DNA of 64,000 nt from Salinimicrobium sp049680855 (GTDB taxonomy: Bacteria > Bacteroidota > Bacteroidia > Flavobacteriales > Flavobacteriaceae): NCBI RefSeq assembly GCF_049680855.1, contig NZ_JBMPGS010000005.1, forward strand, positions 124,001 to 188,000, in the 5' to 3' direction. This document shows, in pieces, positions 32,987 through 41,800 of the stretch. The position numbers and the translations under genes were made by a program. Within the stretch, counting starts at the first letter, position 1. Each line of letters starts with the position of its first letter. The notes below the pieces were generated by a model. That model was not told the DNA's origin. It searched no databases and saw only the letters and a list, made by a program, of their open reading frames with translations.

Positions 32987-33277
32987 TTAGAGATTACTAT
33001 ATAAATCAATAGTTTCACCTTCCGCCACCTGTACTAGTGCCTTTTTATAAGCACTGGTTTTACCAGTTACGACACCCGTCTTCGTATAACGGGATTTTCT
33101 GTCTGGACGGACATTTATCGTACGAACTTTAGCAACTGAAACACCATATGCAGCCTCAACTGCATCTTTAATTTCAATTTTATTCGCATTATTAGAAACC
33201 ACAAAAGAGAAACGATTATTCAATTCACTATCAGACGTGGCTTTCTCTGTAATAATAGGTTTTATTAAGATACTCAT
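32987..33277 (-). CDS. rplW: Large subunit ribosomal protein L23 (uL23)
   Basis: Docking site for SRP and trigger factor at the tunnel exit. MSILIKPIITEKATSDSELN, VEAAYGVSVAKVRTINVRPD and KTSAYKKALVQVAEGETIDL are diagnostic. 96 residues. It starts 5 bases after rplD. Confidence 0.98.
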   Translation of the reverse strand: MSILIKPIITEKATSDSELNNRFSFVVSNNANKIEIKDAVEAAYGVSVAKVRTINVRPDRKSRYTKTGVVTGKTSAYKKALVQVAEGETIDLYSNL

Positions 33278-33282
33278 AATGC

Positions 33283-33912
33283 TTATTTACTTAAATTCGA
33301 CTCAATTCCTTCTAGAGACCCCTCCAAAAACACAACATTATTTGCATTCATGATTTTGTAAGTACTTAATTCTGAAGCACTTACCACTTCGGAAGTCTTT
33401 AAATTGCGTGAGGACAAATATACGTTTTTATTTGTGTCACCCAACACTATCAAAGATTTTTTATTGTCTAGTCCTAAAGCCTTTAAAACCTCTGTAAAGT
33501 TTTTAGTTTTTGGAGCATCAAATGAAAAATCTTCTACAACCATAATAGAGTTACCACTCGCTTTAAGAGACAATGCAGACTTACGCGCCAGTCTCTTTAA
33601 GTTTTTATTCAATTTAAAAGAATAATTTCTCGGTCTTGGACCAAAAACTCTTCCCCCTCCTTTAAATATAGGTGACTTAATACTTCCCGCACGAGCAGTA
33701 CCTGTACCTTTTTGTTTCTTGATCTTACGTGTAGATCCTGCAATTTCTGCGCGCTCCTTTGCTTTATGTGTTCCCTGGCGTTGATTTGCCAAGAATTGCT
33801 TTACATCAAGATAAACAGCATGGTTATTAGGCTCTATTCCAAAAACAGCATCAGAAAGGTTTGCCTTTCTCCCTGTTTCATTTCCTTTTATATCTAAAAC
33901 TGCTACTTCCAT
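33283..33912 (-). CDS. rplD: Large subunit ribosomal protein L4 (uL4)
   Basis: Tunnel protein; in E. coli L4 also represses the S10 operon. The loop TRKIKKQKGTGTARAGSIKS with GGGRVFGPRPRNYSFKLNKN is diagnostic. 209 residues. Its start overlaps the rplC stop by one base (TAATG), implying coupling. Confidence 0.98.
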   Translation of the reverse strand: MEVAVLDIKGNETGRKANLSDAVFGIEPNNHAVYLDVKQFLANQRQGTHKAKERAEIAGSTRKIKKQKGTGTARAGSIKSPIFKGGGRVFGPRPRNYSFKLNKNLKRLARKSALSLKASGNSIMVVEDFSFDAPKTKNFTEVLKALGLDNKKSLIVLGDTNKNVYLSSRNLKTSEVVSASELSTYKIMNANNVVFLEGSLEGIESNLSK

Positions 33913-34523
33913 TACTTTTGAATGATTACGTAAGAATTTTTGTGACCTGGAATCGCCCCTTTAACTACAAGAAGATTCTTCTCAGCAACCACTTTTAAAA
34001 CTCTTAGGTTTTCTACTTTTACTTTATCGCCACCCATTCTTCCGGCCATTCGCATTCCTTTGAATACTCTCGCAGGGTATGAAGCCGCACCAATGGAACC
34101 AGGAGCTCTCAATCGGTTATGTTGACCGTGAGTGGATTGTCCAACTCCGCCAAAACCATGACGTTTTACAACACCCTGAAAACCTTTACCTTTACTTACT
34201 CCGGAAACATCAACAAATTCTCCTTCAGTAAAATGTTCAACGGTGATGCTATCACCTAGTTTGTGCTCTCCTTCAAATCCCTTGAATTCAACGACTTTGC
34301 GCATTGCTGCACCTCCGGCTTTTTTAGCATGCCCTTCAGCAGCTTTATTAGCAGTCTTTTTGTCATCGAAACCAAGTTGAAGAGCTTCGTACCCGTCAAC
34401 CTCTTTGGTTCTGACTTGGGTAATTACGCATGGACCTGCTTCAATCACGGTACAAGGAATGTTCTTCCCGTTCTCGTCAAAAATGCTGGTCATGCCAATC
34501 TTTCTTCCTATTAACCCAGACAT
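33912..34523 (-). CDS. rplC: Large subunit ribosomal protein L3 (uL3)
   Basis: One of the first proteins in 50S assembly. MSGLIGRKIGMTSIFDENGK, SGVSKGKGFQGVVKRHGFGG, STHGQHNRLRAPGSIGAASY and PARVFKGMRMAGRMGGDKVK are diagnostic. 203 residues. It is separated from rpsJ by an unusually long 144-base spacer with two inverted repeats. Confidence 0.98.
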   Translation of the reverse strand: MSGLIGRKIGMTSIFDENGKNIPCTVIEAGPCVITQVRTKEVDGYEALQLGFDDKKTANKAAEGHAKKAGGAAMRKVVEFKGFEGEHKLGDSITVEHFTEGEFVDVSGVSKGKGFQGVVKRHGFGGVGQSTHGQHNRLRAPGSIGAASYPARVFKGMRMAGRMGGDKVKVENLRVLKVVAEKNLLVVKGAIPGHKNSYVIIQK

Positions 34524-34560
34524 AATTATTAATTAAGTATTAAATTATTTATTTAAAAAT

Positions 34561-34594
34561 ATTCAGGATTGAAAAAACACTTCCAATCCTGAAT
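34561..34594 (-). promoter_or_regulatory. Perfect 11-bp hairpin between rpsJ and rplC, possible attenuator
   Basis: ATTCAGGATTG and its exact complement are separated by a 12-base loop; on the minus strand the stem is followed by ATTTTTAAATAAAT, a moderately U-rich tail. This could be a leaky terminator or a protein-binding structure 38 bases before rplC. Confidence 0.5.
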
Positions 34595-34641
34595 GCATTT
34601 TTCTCCGTTTTTCCCTCGCCAACTGCTCGGGACATGTTATA

Positions 34642-34659
34642 CATCCTTTCGAAAGGATG
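34642..34659. repeat. 18-base perfect palindrome in the rpsJ-rplC spacer
   Basis: CATCCTTTCGAAAGGATG, self-complementary, 9 bases past the rpsJ stop. It could form a tight RNA hairpin or be a dimer binding site in DNA. Confidence 0.6.
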
Positions 34660-34667
34660 CCGCATCA

Positions 34668-34973
34668 TCACACTTTAATCTCAACCTCTACTCCACTTGG
34701 CAATTCAAGTTTCATAAGAGCATCAATAGTTTTAGATGAAGAGCTGTATATATCAAGTAACCTTTTATAAGAACTTAACTGAAATTGCTCTCTCGACTTT
34801 TTATTTACGTGAGGAGAACGCAATACGGTAAAGATCTTTTTGTGTGTTGGCAACGGAATTGGTCCCGTTACTACAGCACCCGTACTTTTTACGGTTTTTA
34901 CAATCTTCTCGGCAGATTTATCTACCAGGTTATGATCGTAAGATTTTAATTTTATTCTGATTTTCTGACTCAT
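34668..34973 (-). CDS. rpsJ: Small subunit ribosomal protein S10 (uS10)
   Basis: 30S head protein and NusE transcription antitermination factor. MSQKIRIKLKSYDHNLVDKS, VVTGPIPLPTHKKIFTVLRS and SPHVNKKSREQFQLSSYKRL are diagnostic. 101 residues. It starts 11 bases after fusA, so the str and S10 operons are joined without a tuf gene between them. Confidence 0.98.
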   Translation of the reverse strand: MSQKIRIKLKSYDHNLVDKSAEKIVKTVKSTGAVVTGPIPLPTHKKIFTVLRSPHVNKKSREQFQLSSYKRLLDIYSSSSKTIDALMKLELPSGVEVEIKV

Positions 34974-34984
34974 TTTCCTGATAA

Positions 34985-37096
34985 TTATTCGTTAGCGGTT
35001 CCCTTTTCTGCCTTCATAATTGCTTCTGAAATATTAGAAGGAGTTTCGGCATAGTGAGAGAATTCCATAGTAGAGGTTGCACGTCCCGAAGAAAGGGTAC
35101 GCAATGTAGTTACATATCCAAACATCTCAGATAATGGCACCTCAGCTTTAATCACTTTTGCACCAGATCTGTCAGACATGTTATTCACCTGCCCACGACG
35201 TCTGTTCAAGTCTCCTACTATATCACCCATATTCTCCTCTGGAGTAACCACTTCTACTTTCATGATTGGCTCAAGAATCACAGCACCAGCTTTTTTAGCT
35301 GCCACTTTATATCCCATCTTCGCAGCCAATTCAAAAGAAAGTTGATCGGAATCCACAGGGTGGAAAGATCCATCCTTAAGGACTACTTTCAAAGTATCCA
35401 TGGTAAAACCTGCCATAGGTCCGGTTTTCATAGCCTCTCTAAATCCTTTTTCCACTGAAGGAATAAATTCTTTCGGGATACGACCACCTTTAATTTCATC
35501 AACGAATTGCAGACCAGGTCCTTTGAAGTCTTCATCTGCAGGTCCTAATGTAAATACGATATCACCAAATTTACCACGACCACCAGACTGTTTCTTATAA
35601 ACCTCTCTGTGATCTGCATCTCTGGTAACAGTTTCTTTGTACTCCACACGTGGCTGACCTTCATTAACTTCAACCTTAAATTCCCTTTTTAAACGATCTA
35701 CAAGAATCTCAAGGTGAAGCTCACCCATTCCTGAAATGATTGTTTGTCCGGAAACTTCATCTGTTTTAACCTGGAAAGTTGGATCCTCTTCAGCTAGTTT
35801 AGCCAAAGCCATTCCCATTTTATCAACATCTGCCTTAGTCTTAGGCTCTACAGAAATACCAATTACAGGATCAGGGAAAGACATCGATTCAAGAATGATC
35901 GGGTGTTTCTCATCTGTTAAGGTATCCCCTGTTTTAATATCTTTAAATCCAACAGCTGCACCAATATCACCAGCTTCAATCCTATCGATCGGCTGCTGTT
36001 TATTTGCGTGCATCTGGTAGATACGTGAAATACGCTCTTTTTTCCCAGAACGGTTGTTCTGAACATAAGAACCTGCATCCAACGCTCCCGAATAAACCCT
36101 AAAGAAGGCTAATCGCCCAACAAATGGATCTGTAGCAATCTTAAAAGCCAAAGCCGAGAAAGGAGAATCTACGTTTGGTTTACGCTTCTCCTCTTCATCT
36201 GTATCAGGATTAACACCTACAATGGCATCTACATCTACAGGAGATGGAAGATATCTCATCACAGCATCCAACATCGCCTGAACTCCCTTGTTTTTAAAGG
36301 CAGATCCACACATCATTGGAATAATAGACATATCTATTGTAGCAGCTCTAAGCGCAGCAATAATTTCGTCTTCAGTGATGGAATTTTCATCTTCGAAGAA
36401 TTTCTCCATAAGAGCTTCGTCGTATTCAGCAACCGCTTCAACTAATTCAGCTCTATATTTATTTACATCATCTTGTAATTCCTCAGGAATATCAATTGTT
36501 TCGTAAGTCATTCCGAAATCTTCCTGATTCCAAACAATTGCTTTTTTGGAAATAAGGTCAACAACCCCTTTAAAGTCGATTTCATCCCCAATAGGGATCT
36601 GCAACGGTACCGGATTACCACCCAACATTTCCTTAACCTGCTTACACACATTAAAGAAATCAGCTCCCTGGCGGTCCATCTTGTTCACAAATCCTAAACG
36701 CGGTACTCTATATTTATCAGCCTGCCTCCACACAGTTTCAGATTGTGGCTCAACACCATCAACCGCACTGAAAAGCGCAACCATTCCATCAAGAACACGT
36801 AAAGAACGTTCAACCTCTACAGTGAAATCAACGTGCCCAGGAGTATCAATAATATTAACAGTGAATTCCTGATCGCGATAATTCCATTTACAATGAGTCG
36901 CAGCCGAAGTAATGGTGATCCCACGCTCCTGCTCTTGCTCCATCCAGTCCATGGTAGCCGCCCCATCATGAACTTCACCAATTTTATGACTAATACCTGT
37001 ATAGAACAATATACGCTCTGTCGTTGTCGTCTTACCGGCATCAATATGCGCAGCAATACCTATATTTCTAGTAAATTTTAAATCTCTTTGTGCCAT
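34985..37096 (-). CDS. fusA: Elongation factor G
   Basis: GTPase driving tRNA-mRNA translocation and ribosome recycling. G1 AHIDAGKTTTTERILFYTG, G3 IDTPGHVDFTVEVERS, G4 NKMDRQGADF, and domain IV/V blocks GGRIPKEFIPSVEKGFREAM and FGYVTTLRTLSSGRATSTME are visible. 703 residues is normal. It lies 3 bases after rpsG. No second EF-G is in the window. Confidence 0.98.
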   Translation of the reverse strand: MAQRDLKFTRNIGIAAHIDAGKTTTTERILFYTGISHKIGEVHDGAATMDWMEQEQERGITITSAATHCKWNYRDQEFTVNIIDTPGHVDFTVEVERSLRVLDGMVALFSAVDGVEPQSETVWRQADKYRVPRLGFVNKMDRQGADFFNVCKQVKEMLGGNPVPLQIPIGDEIDFKGVVDLISKKAIVWNQEDFGMTYETIDIPEELQDDVNKYRAELVEAVAEYDEALMEKFFEDENSITEDEIIAALRAATIDMSIIPMMCGSAFKNKGVQAMLDAVMRYLPSPVDVDAIVGVNPDTDEEEKRKPNVDSPFSALAFKIATDPFVGRLAFFRVYSGALDAGSYVQNNRSGKKERISRIYQMHANKQQPIDRIEAGDIGAAVGFKDIKTGDTLTDEKHPIILESMSFPDPVIGISVEPKTKADVDKMGMALAKLAEEDPTFQVKTDEVSGQTIISGMGELHLEILVDRLKREFKVEVNEGQPRVEYKETVTRDADHREVYKKQSGGRGKFGDIVFTLGPADEDFKGPGLQFVDEIKGGRIPKEFIPSVEKGFREAMKTGPMAGFTMDTLKVVLKDGSFHPVDSDQLSFELAAKMGYKVAAKKAGAVILEPIMKVEVVTPEENMGDIVGDLNRRRGQVNNMSDRSGAKVIKAEVPLSEMFGYVTTLRTLSSGRATSTMEFSHYAETPSNISEAIMKAEKGTANE

Positions 37097-37099
37097 TTC

Positions 37100-37576
37100 T
37101 TAGAATCTAAAGTGTGAGAATGCCTTATTAGCTTCAGCCATTTTATGAGTATCCACTCTTTTCTTCACAGCCGCTCCTTCTTCCTTAGCTGCAGCTAAAA
37201 CTTCAGCAGCTAATCTCTGCGCCATCGATTTTTCGTTACGCTTCCTCGCATAGCTAATCAACCACTTCATTGCAGTCGAAACTTTACGATCTGGTCTTAT
37301 TTGCATTGGAATCTGAAAAGTAGCACCTCCAACCCTACGACTACGCACTTCTACATGAGGCATAACATTCGAAAGAGCATCTTTCCAAAGCTCAAGGGCA
37401 GTTTTTTCTTCATCTTGTTTCTTCTCTTCCACAATTGCAATAGCATCGTAGAAAACTTTAAAGGCTACCGACTTCTTACCATCCCACATCATCATGTTAA
37501 CAAACCTCGTTACTAACTGATCATTAAATTTTGGATCTGGTAAAAGTGGCCTTTTCTTCGCCTGTCTTTTTCTCAT
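37100..37576 (-). CDS. rpsG: Small subunit ribosomal protein S7 (uS7)
   Basis: Primary 16S rRNA binder of the 30S head. MRKRQAKKRPLLPDPKFNDQ, VTRFVNMMMWDGKKSVAFKV and RPDRKVSTAMKWLISYARKR are diagnostic. 158 residues. It starts 23 bases after rpsL. Confidence 0.98.
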   Translation of the reverse strand: MRKRQAKKRPLLPDPKFNDQLVTRFVNMMMWDGKKSVAFKVFYDAIAIVEEKKQDEEKTALELWKDALSNVMPHVEVRSRRVGGATFQIPMQIRPDRKVSTAMKWLISYARKRNEKSMAQRLAAEVLAAAKEEGAAVKKRVDTHKMAEANKAFSHFRF

Positions 37577-37599
37577 TTCTTTACATTAAAAGTTTTTAA

Positions 37600-37974
37600 T
37601 TACTTCTTAGGTCGTTTCGCTCCGTACTTTGATCTTCGCTGGGTTCTTCCTTCTACACCAGCGGTGTCTAAAGCTCCACGAACGATATGATACCTAACTC
37701 CAGGCAAATCTTTAACCCTTCCGCCTCTAACCAATACTATCGAATGCTCTTGCAGGTTGTGCCCTTCTCCGGGAATGTAGGCGTTCACCTCTTTACCATT
37801 CGTCAACCTAACCCTTGCAACTTTACGCATTGCAGAATTCGGCTTCTTAGGCGTAGTGGTGTAAACACGTGTACAAACCCCTCTTCTTTGAGGGCACGAA
37901 TCCAAAGCAGCCGATTTACTCTTCTTGGTAATCTTGGCTCTTCCTTTTCGTACTAATTGTGAAATTGTTGGCAT
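37600..37974 (-). CDS. rpsL: Small subunit ribosomal protein S12 (uS12)
   Basis: Decoding-site protein, the first gene of the block. MPTISQLVRKGRAKITKKSK is the conserved start at 37974; the frame is open to 38049 but the extension crosses the promoter and is not S12. Both lysines whose substitution gives streptomycin resistance are wild type (TTPKKPNSAMRK and GRVKDLPGVRYH). 124 residues. Confidence 0.98.
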   Translation of the reverse strand: MPTISQLVRKGRAKITKKSKSAALDSCPQRRGVCTRVYTTTPKKPNSAMRKVARVRLTNGKEVNAYIPGEGHNLQEHSIVLVRGGRVKDLPGVRYHIVRGALDTAGVEGRTQRRSKYGAKRPKK

Positions 37975-38027
37975 AATTTCTTTTACACTAATTATTGTTA
38001 AATAAAACTCCCTTTTTTTAGGGTCTG

Positions 38028-38058
38028 CAAAGGTAGAATTAAAAAACAAATATTCAAA
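38028..38058 (-). promoter_or_regulatory. Promoter of the ribosomal protein block (rpsL)
   Basis: On the minus strand: TTTG (38058-38055), a spacer of exactly 19 bases, then TACCTTTG (38035-38028). This is a full match to the Bacteroidota -33/-7 consensus. The start of transcription should fall near 38022, giving a leader of about 48 bases that contains a CCCT-A7-GGG type hairpin. Confidence 0.85.
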
Positions 38059-38060
38059 TC

Positions 38061-38400
38061 ATAATTGATTAATTTTCAGAGGCATTTAATCTATCTATGA
38101 AAATATACTCATACTGACCTTCAAATTATCTTAAAATTCCTTTCAATCGAACGAAGCAAGTAAAAGGCACTTTCAAGTATCTTTAAAAAGCATCTCCGAG
38201 TCCTTATTTTACTTAAGCCTTTATTAACTCCTGGTTAAAATTGAATTAAAAAGAAATTTCAAATCTCGAAATTCAGCAAAAACCAATGCATCACAAAACA
38301 TTTCATTCTCCGCGTGGAGCCGACGCAGCAGCCTTTTTCGGATCATTAGGCCCCTGAAAGGTCGAGTTAAAAAAAGCATAAAAAGCATGCTAATAATGCA
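38061..38400. other. Non-coding stretch between rpsL and the SusC gene
   Basis: About 340 bases without a credible gene. Most is AT-rich; a GC-richer patch at roughly 38310-38366 has short self-complementary pieces (GCGT with ACGC; CCT with AGG). I cannot assign it to any known RNA or regulatory family. Confidence 0.5.
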
Positions 38401-38428
38401 TCAAACATGAAGTTTAGGTGTAAAAAAG

Positions 38429-38459
38429 TTGTTCGGTTAACAATTTATTATCAAATTTG
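38429..38459 (+). promoter_or_regulatory. Candidate promoter of the SusC/SusD pair
   Basis: TTG at 38429-38431, a 20-base spacer and CAAATTTG at 38452-38459, one base off the -7 consensus, 28 bases before the ATG at 38488. Confidence 0.35.
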
Positions 38460-38487
38460 GCATTGGCTAATTCAAACAAATTTAAAA

Positions 38488-41400
38488 ATGAAAACAAAGT
38501 TTAGTGGAATTCTAACGCTATTACTAGTGTTAGTCGTGCAAATGACTTTTGCACAAGAACTACAGACGGTCACGGGAACAGTGACCGATGACAACGGAAT
38601 GCCCCTACCGGGTGTTAACGTGTTAATTCAGGGAACCACTCGCGGTACTCAAACCGATTTCGATGGAAATTATTCTATTGAAGCAAGTAACGCCGAGGTA
38701 CTCGTTTTTTCCTTTCTTGGAATGGAGACGGTAGAAATTACTTTTCAGGATTCCCCAAGAATTGACGTAACCTTATCTCCAGATGCAGCTCAGCTGGATG
38801 AGGTTGTGGTTACTGCCTTAGGGATTAGAAGATCAGAGAAATCCTTACCCTATGCTGCTCAAACAGTAAATGCAGAAGAACTTAACATTACTGAAGACAC
38901 CAATATTAAATCTGCATTGGCAGGTAAAGTGGCGGGTGTTCAAATCAATGCTCAGGCAGGATCAAAACTAGGAGAAGCTGGTAAAATTCGTATTAGAGGT
39001 GGTATCTCCTTAACATCTGATGCTGATCCTTTATATGTAATAGACGGTATCCCAACCACAGATCCTAACGTGATTGACATGAGTAATGTAGCCACTCTTA
39101 ACGTACTTAAGGGGCCAAACGCTACTGCACTTTATGGACAAAGAGCTTCTAACGGGGTTGTACAAATTACCACAAAAAGAGGTGGACAATCGGATAGAAT
39201 TGGAATAGAAATCACTAGTTCTGTATCTTTTGATGAAGTAGGCAGAATGATGGATTATCAAAACCTTTACGGTCAAGGTTATTCTGGTGAAGGTGAATTT
39301 GGAACTTTTGATTTTGATGCAGGATATAATTTTGCCGTATTTGGAATTTCAGGTGGACCTTACCCAGATTACATGCAGGTTTTTGACGGCCAAAGATATT
39401 TCAATGGTAACGTATATGCCGACGAAAGCTGGGGACCACGATTTGACGGAGAACCTTATATTCCATGGTATGCCATGTATCAAAATAGTCCATATTTTGG
39501 ACAAACGGATACCTGGGAAGCTCATCCTGACAACATTAGAAACTTTTATGACACAGGCTCAACATTTAAGAACATTGTTTCTTTAACCGGAGGTGGTGAA
39601 GATTATACTGCGCGATTGTCTTTCACAAACCTTCAACAAACAGGTGTAATCCCAGAATCAAGCTTTGACAAAAACTTCATTACAGCCGCGTTCGATTTCA
39701 ACCTTACAGATAATTTTTCTGTTGGAGTTAACGCAAATTATTCTGTTGGTAATGTTTCCGGAGAATTCGCAGATGACTATGGTAACCAGACAACAGGATC
39801 TTTCAATTCCTGGTTTGCCAGAAACATTGATATGGGCAAATTACGAGAGCTTCAAGGCTTAACTACTACCGAAGGTTATCTTGCTTCCTGGAACAACTGG
39901 GGACTTGACGCCTGGGCAGCCGGTGAAGATATTGGAAATCTTGATTTCAAAAAACCTGCTTTCTGGTTTAACCCTTATGATTGGTTGAGTCTGTATGAAA
40001 ACACTCGTGAGACTACAACTCTTTTGGGAGATGTTCACGCCTCGTATTCCTTCCTTGACAATTTTGAGGCAACTGTACAGGTTTCAAGAAATGAAAGAAA
40101 ATATAATAGAGACTGGAAAGTTCCATATTTAATAGAGTTCTCTGCAGCACCAGCCTTATATAACGAATGGGTGAACTCTTTTGGAAAACGATATGAATCC
40201 AGTGTAGAAGATAACTATCAGGCGAGATTAGCTTATGATCAGGATTTCGAAGCTTTTGACGTAAGTGCTTTTGTAGGTGGAAACATTCGAAAAAACAACT
40301 TTTACTTTTTTGAAAATGATATGAGCCAGACCAACTCAGACAGTGGTGGTTTGATCCTTCCAGATGTTTACACCTATTCTAACTCAAGAGAGCGTTTGAC
40401 AGCAACCGCTTATGAGCGCGAGAAGCAGGTAAACAGTATCTACGGTAACATCTCTCTGGGATACAATGACATGTTATATCTTGATGCTTCGATTCGACGT
40501 GACTGGAGTTCTGCACTTCCTGAGGACAACAACGGTTATACTTATCCTTCTGTTGGTGGTTCCTTCGTATTCACAGAATTACTAAACAACAATGATATAT
40601 TTACTTTTGGTAAATTACGTGGTGGTTGGGCACAGGTTGGTGATGACGTAGACGCCCTGGCACTCAACCCTGTTTACCCTCTTGGAAGTGATCTTTATAA
40701 TGGTAGAGTACTTCAATACGATCGTTCCAGGATGATTGATCCAAATATTGAACCTGCTATGAACACCTCTTACGAATTTGGTGTTGATCTTAGGTTCCTT
40801 AATAATCGTTTAGGGTTCTCTGCTACATATTATAACGAGCACCGTGAAAACGAGATCATCCCAATAACTATTTCTTCTGCAACAGGTTATTCTGATTTCC
40901 TTACAAATGCAGGAGAATCTGAAAGAGAGGGTGTTGAGCTTTCACTTGATGCCAATATCATCAAGACAGAAGATTTCACCTGGAACCTTTTAGCTAACTG
41001 GGCAACAAACAAATCAACTATTATTAGTTTACCTGGCGATCTTACGTCTATTACCGGTGCCGGAGCAGGTACACTTTCAAACCAGGATAGTTGGGATTTC
41101 ATTAACATCGTTCACAGGTTAGGTGAAGAGTGGGGTCAATTACGTGGTACAGGTTTTGTATATGACAATGACGGTAACCGCGTTGTACGTCCAGATGGAA
41201 CATTTGCATACCAGACCGATCAATACCTTGGAAGCATCCTTCCAGATTTCACAGGTGGTTTGGTGAATACATTCACTTACAAAAACTTTAGCCTAATGGC
41301 TTCTGTAGATTTTCAGAAAGGTGGAAATTTCTTTTCTCTTTCCGAAATGTGGGGTGACTACTCTGGCTTAACTGAAAGAACTGCAGCAGTGAATGATCGC

Positions 41401-41790
41401 GGAAATAACGTGCGTGATGCTGTTGATGCAGGCGGTGGAGTACATGTCTCTGGAGTAACTGAAGATGGAGCCCCTGTTGACACTTACGTAAATGCAGTGA
41501 CTTACTATGGCCAGTTTAATTCAAATATTATTGCTGAAGAATATGTTCATGACGCAGATTATATTAAGTTAAGAGATGTAAGTTTAACTTACAGACTACC
41601 CGGAAGCGCTGTAAACAATGTCTTTGATTCAGCCAGCATAAGTATAATTGGCCGTAATCTTTGGTTAATCGCTGTTGCAGACAACAACATTCATGGATGG
41701 GACCCATCTGAACTTTCACAGCCTTGGGGTGAGGATGCGCAGTTACCTAGCGTAAGAAGCTACGGTATGAACATTAAGTTAACATTTTAA
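38488..41790 (+). CDS. SusC/RagA family TonB-linked outer membrane receptor
   Basis: A 1100-residue outer membrane barrel that pairs with the SusD lipoprotein encoded 10 bases downstream. The start is the ATG at 38488, giving a signal peptide MKTKFSGILTLLLVLVVQMT ending FAQ; the upstream in-frame ATG at 38407 adds a charged stretch that spoils the signal. Domains: carboxypeptidase-regulatory-like (about 25-105; DDNGMPLPGVNVLIQGTTRG), TonB-box DEVVVTALGIRRSEKSLPYA, plug (to about 240; LYVIDGIPTTDPNVI, LNVLKGPNATALYGQRASNG), then the barrel ending in SYGMNIKLTF with a C-terminal Phe. The substrate is unknown; no glycoside hydrolase, sulfatase or peptidase gene is adjacent, so this is not a standard polysaccharide locus. 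Confidence 0.95.
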   Translation: MKTKFSGILTLLLVLVVQMTFAQELQTVTGTVTDDNGMPLPGVNVLIQGTTRGTQTDFDGNYSIEASNAEVLVFSFLGMETVEITFQDSPRIDVTLSPDAAQLDEVVVTALGIRRSEKSLPYAAQTVNAEELNITEDTNIKSALAGKVAGVQINAQAGSKLGEAGKIRIRGGISLTSDADPLYVIDGIPTTDPNVIDMSNVATLNVLKGPNATALYGQRASNGVVQITTKRGGQSDRIGIEITSSVSFDEVGRMMDYQNLYGQGYSGEGEFGTFDFDAGYNFAVFGISGGPYPDYMQVFDGQRYFNGNVYADESWGPRFDGEPYIPWYAMYQNSPYFGQTDTWEAHPDNIRNFYDTGSTFKNIVSLTGGGEDYTARLSFTNLQQTGVIPESSFDKNFITAAFDFNLTDNFSVGVNANYSVGNVSGEFADDYGNQTTGSFNSWFARNIDMGKLRELQGLTTTEGYLASWNNWGLDAWAAGEDIGNLDFKKPAFWFNPYDWLSLYENTRETTTLLGDVHASYSFLDNFEATVQVSRNERKYNRDWKVPYLIEFSAAPALYNEWVNSFGKRYESSVEDNYQARLAYDQDFEAFDVSAFVGGNIRKNNFYFFENDMSQTNSDSGGLILPDVYTYSNSRERLTATAYEREKQVNSIYGNISLGYNDMLYLDASIRRDWSSALPEDNNGYTYPSVGGSFVFTELLNNNDIFTFGKLRGGWAQVGDDVDALALNPVYPLGSDLYNGRVLQYDRSRMIDPNIEPAMNTSYEFGVDLRFLNNRLGFSATYYNEHRENEIIPITISSATGYSDFLTNAGESEREGVELSLDANIIKTEDFTWNLLANWATNKSTIISLPGDLTSITGAGAGTLSNQDSWDFINIVHRLGEEWGQLRGTGFVYDNDGNRVVRPDGTFAYQTDQYLGSILPDFTGGLVNTFTYKNFSLMASVDFQKGGNFFSLSEMWGDYSGLTERTAAVNDRGNNVRDAVDAGGGVHVSGVTEDGAPVDTYVNAVTYYGQFNSNIIAEEYVHDADYIKLRDVSLTYRLPGSAVNNVFDSASISIIGRNLWLIAVADNNIHGWDPSELSQPWGEDAQLPSVRSYGMNIKLTF

Positions 41791-41800
41791 ATAAAAGATA

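Noticed and set aside
37975..38049. Twenty-five extra N-terminal residues on S12
   Set aside because: The extension overlaps the promoter and the transcript would start inside it; S12 begins MPTISQLVRKG.
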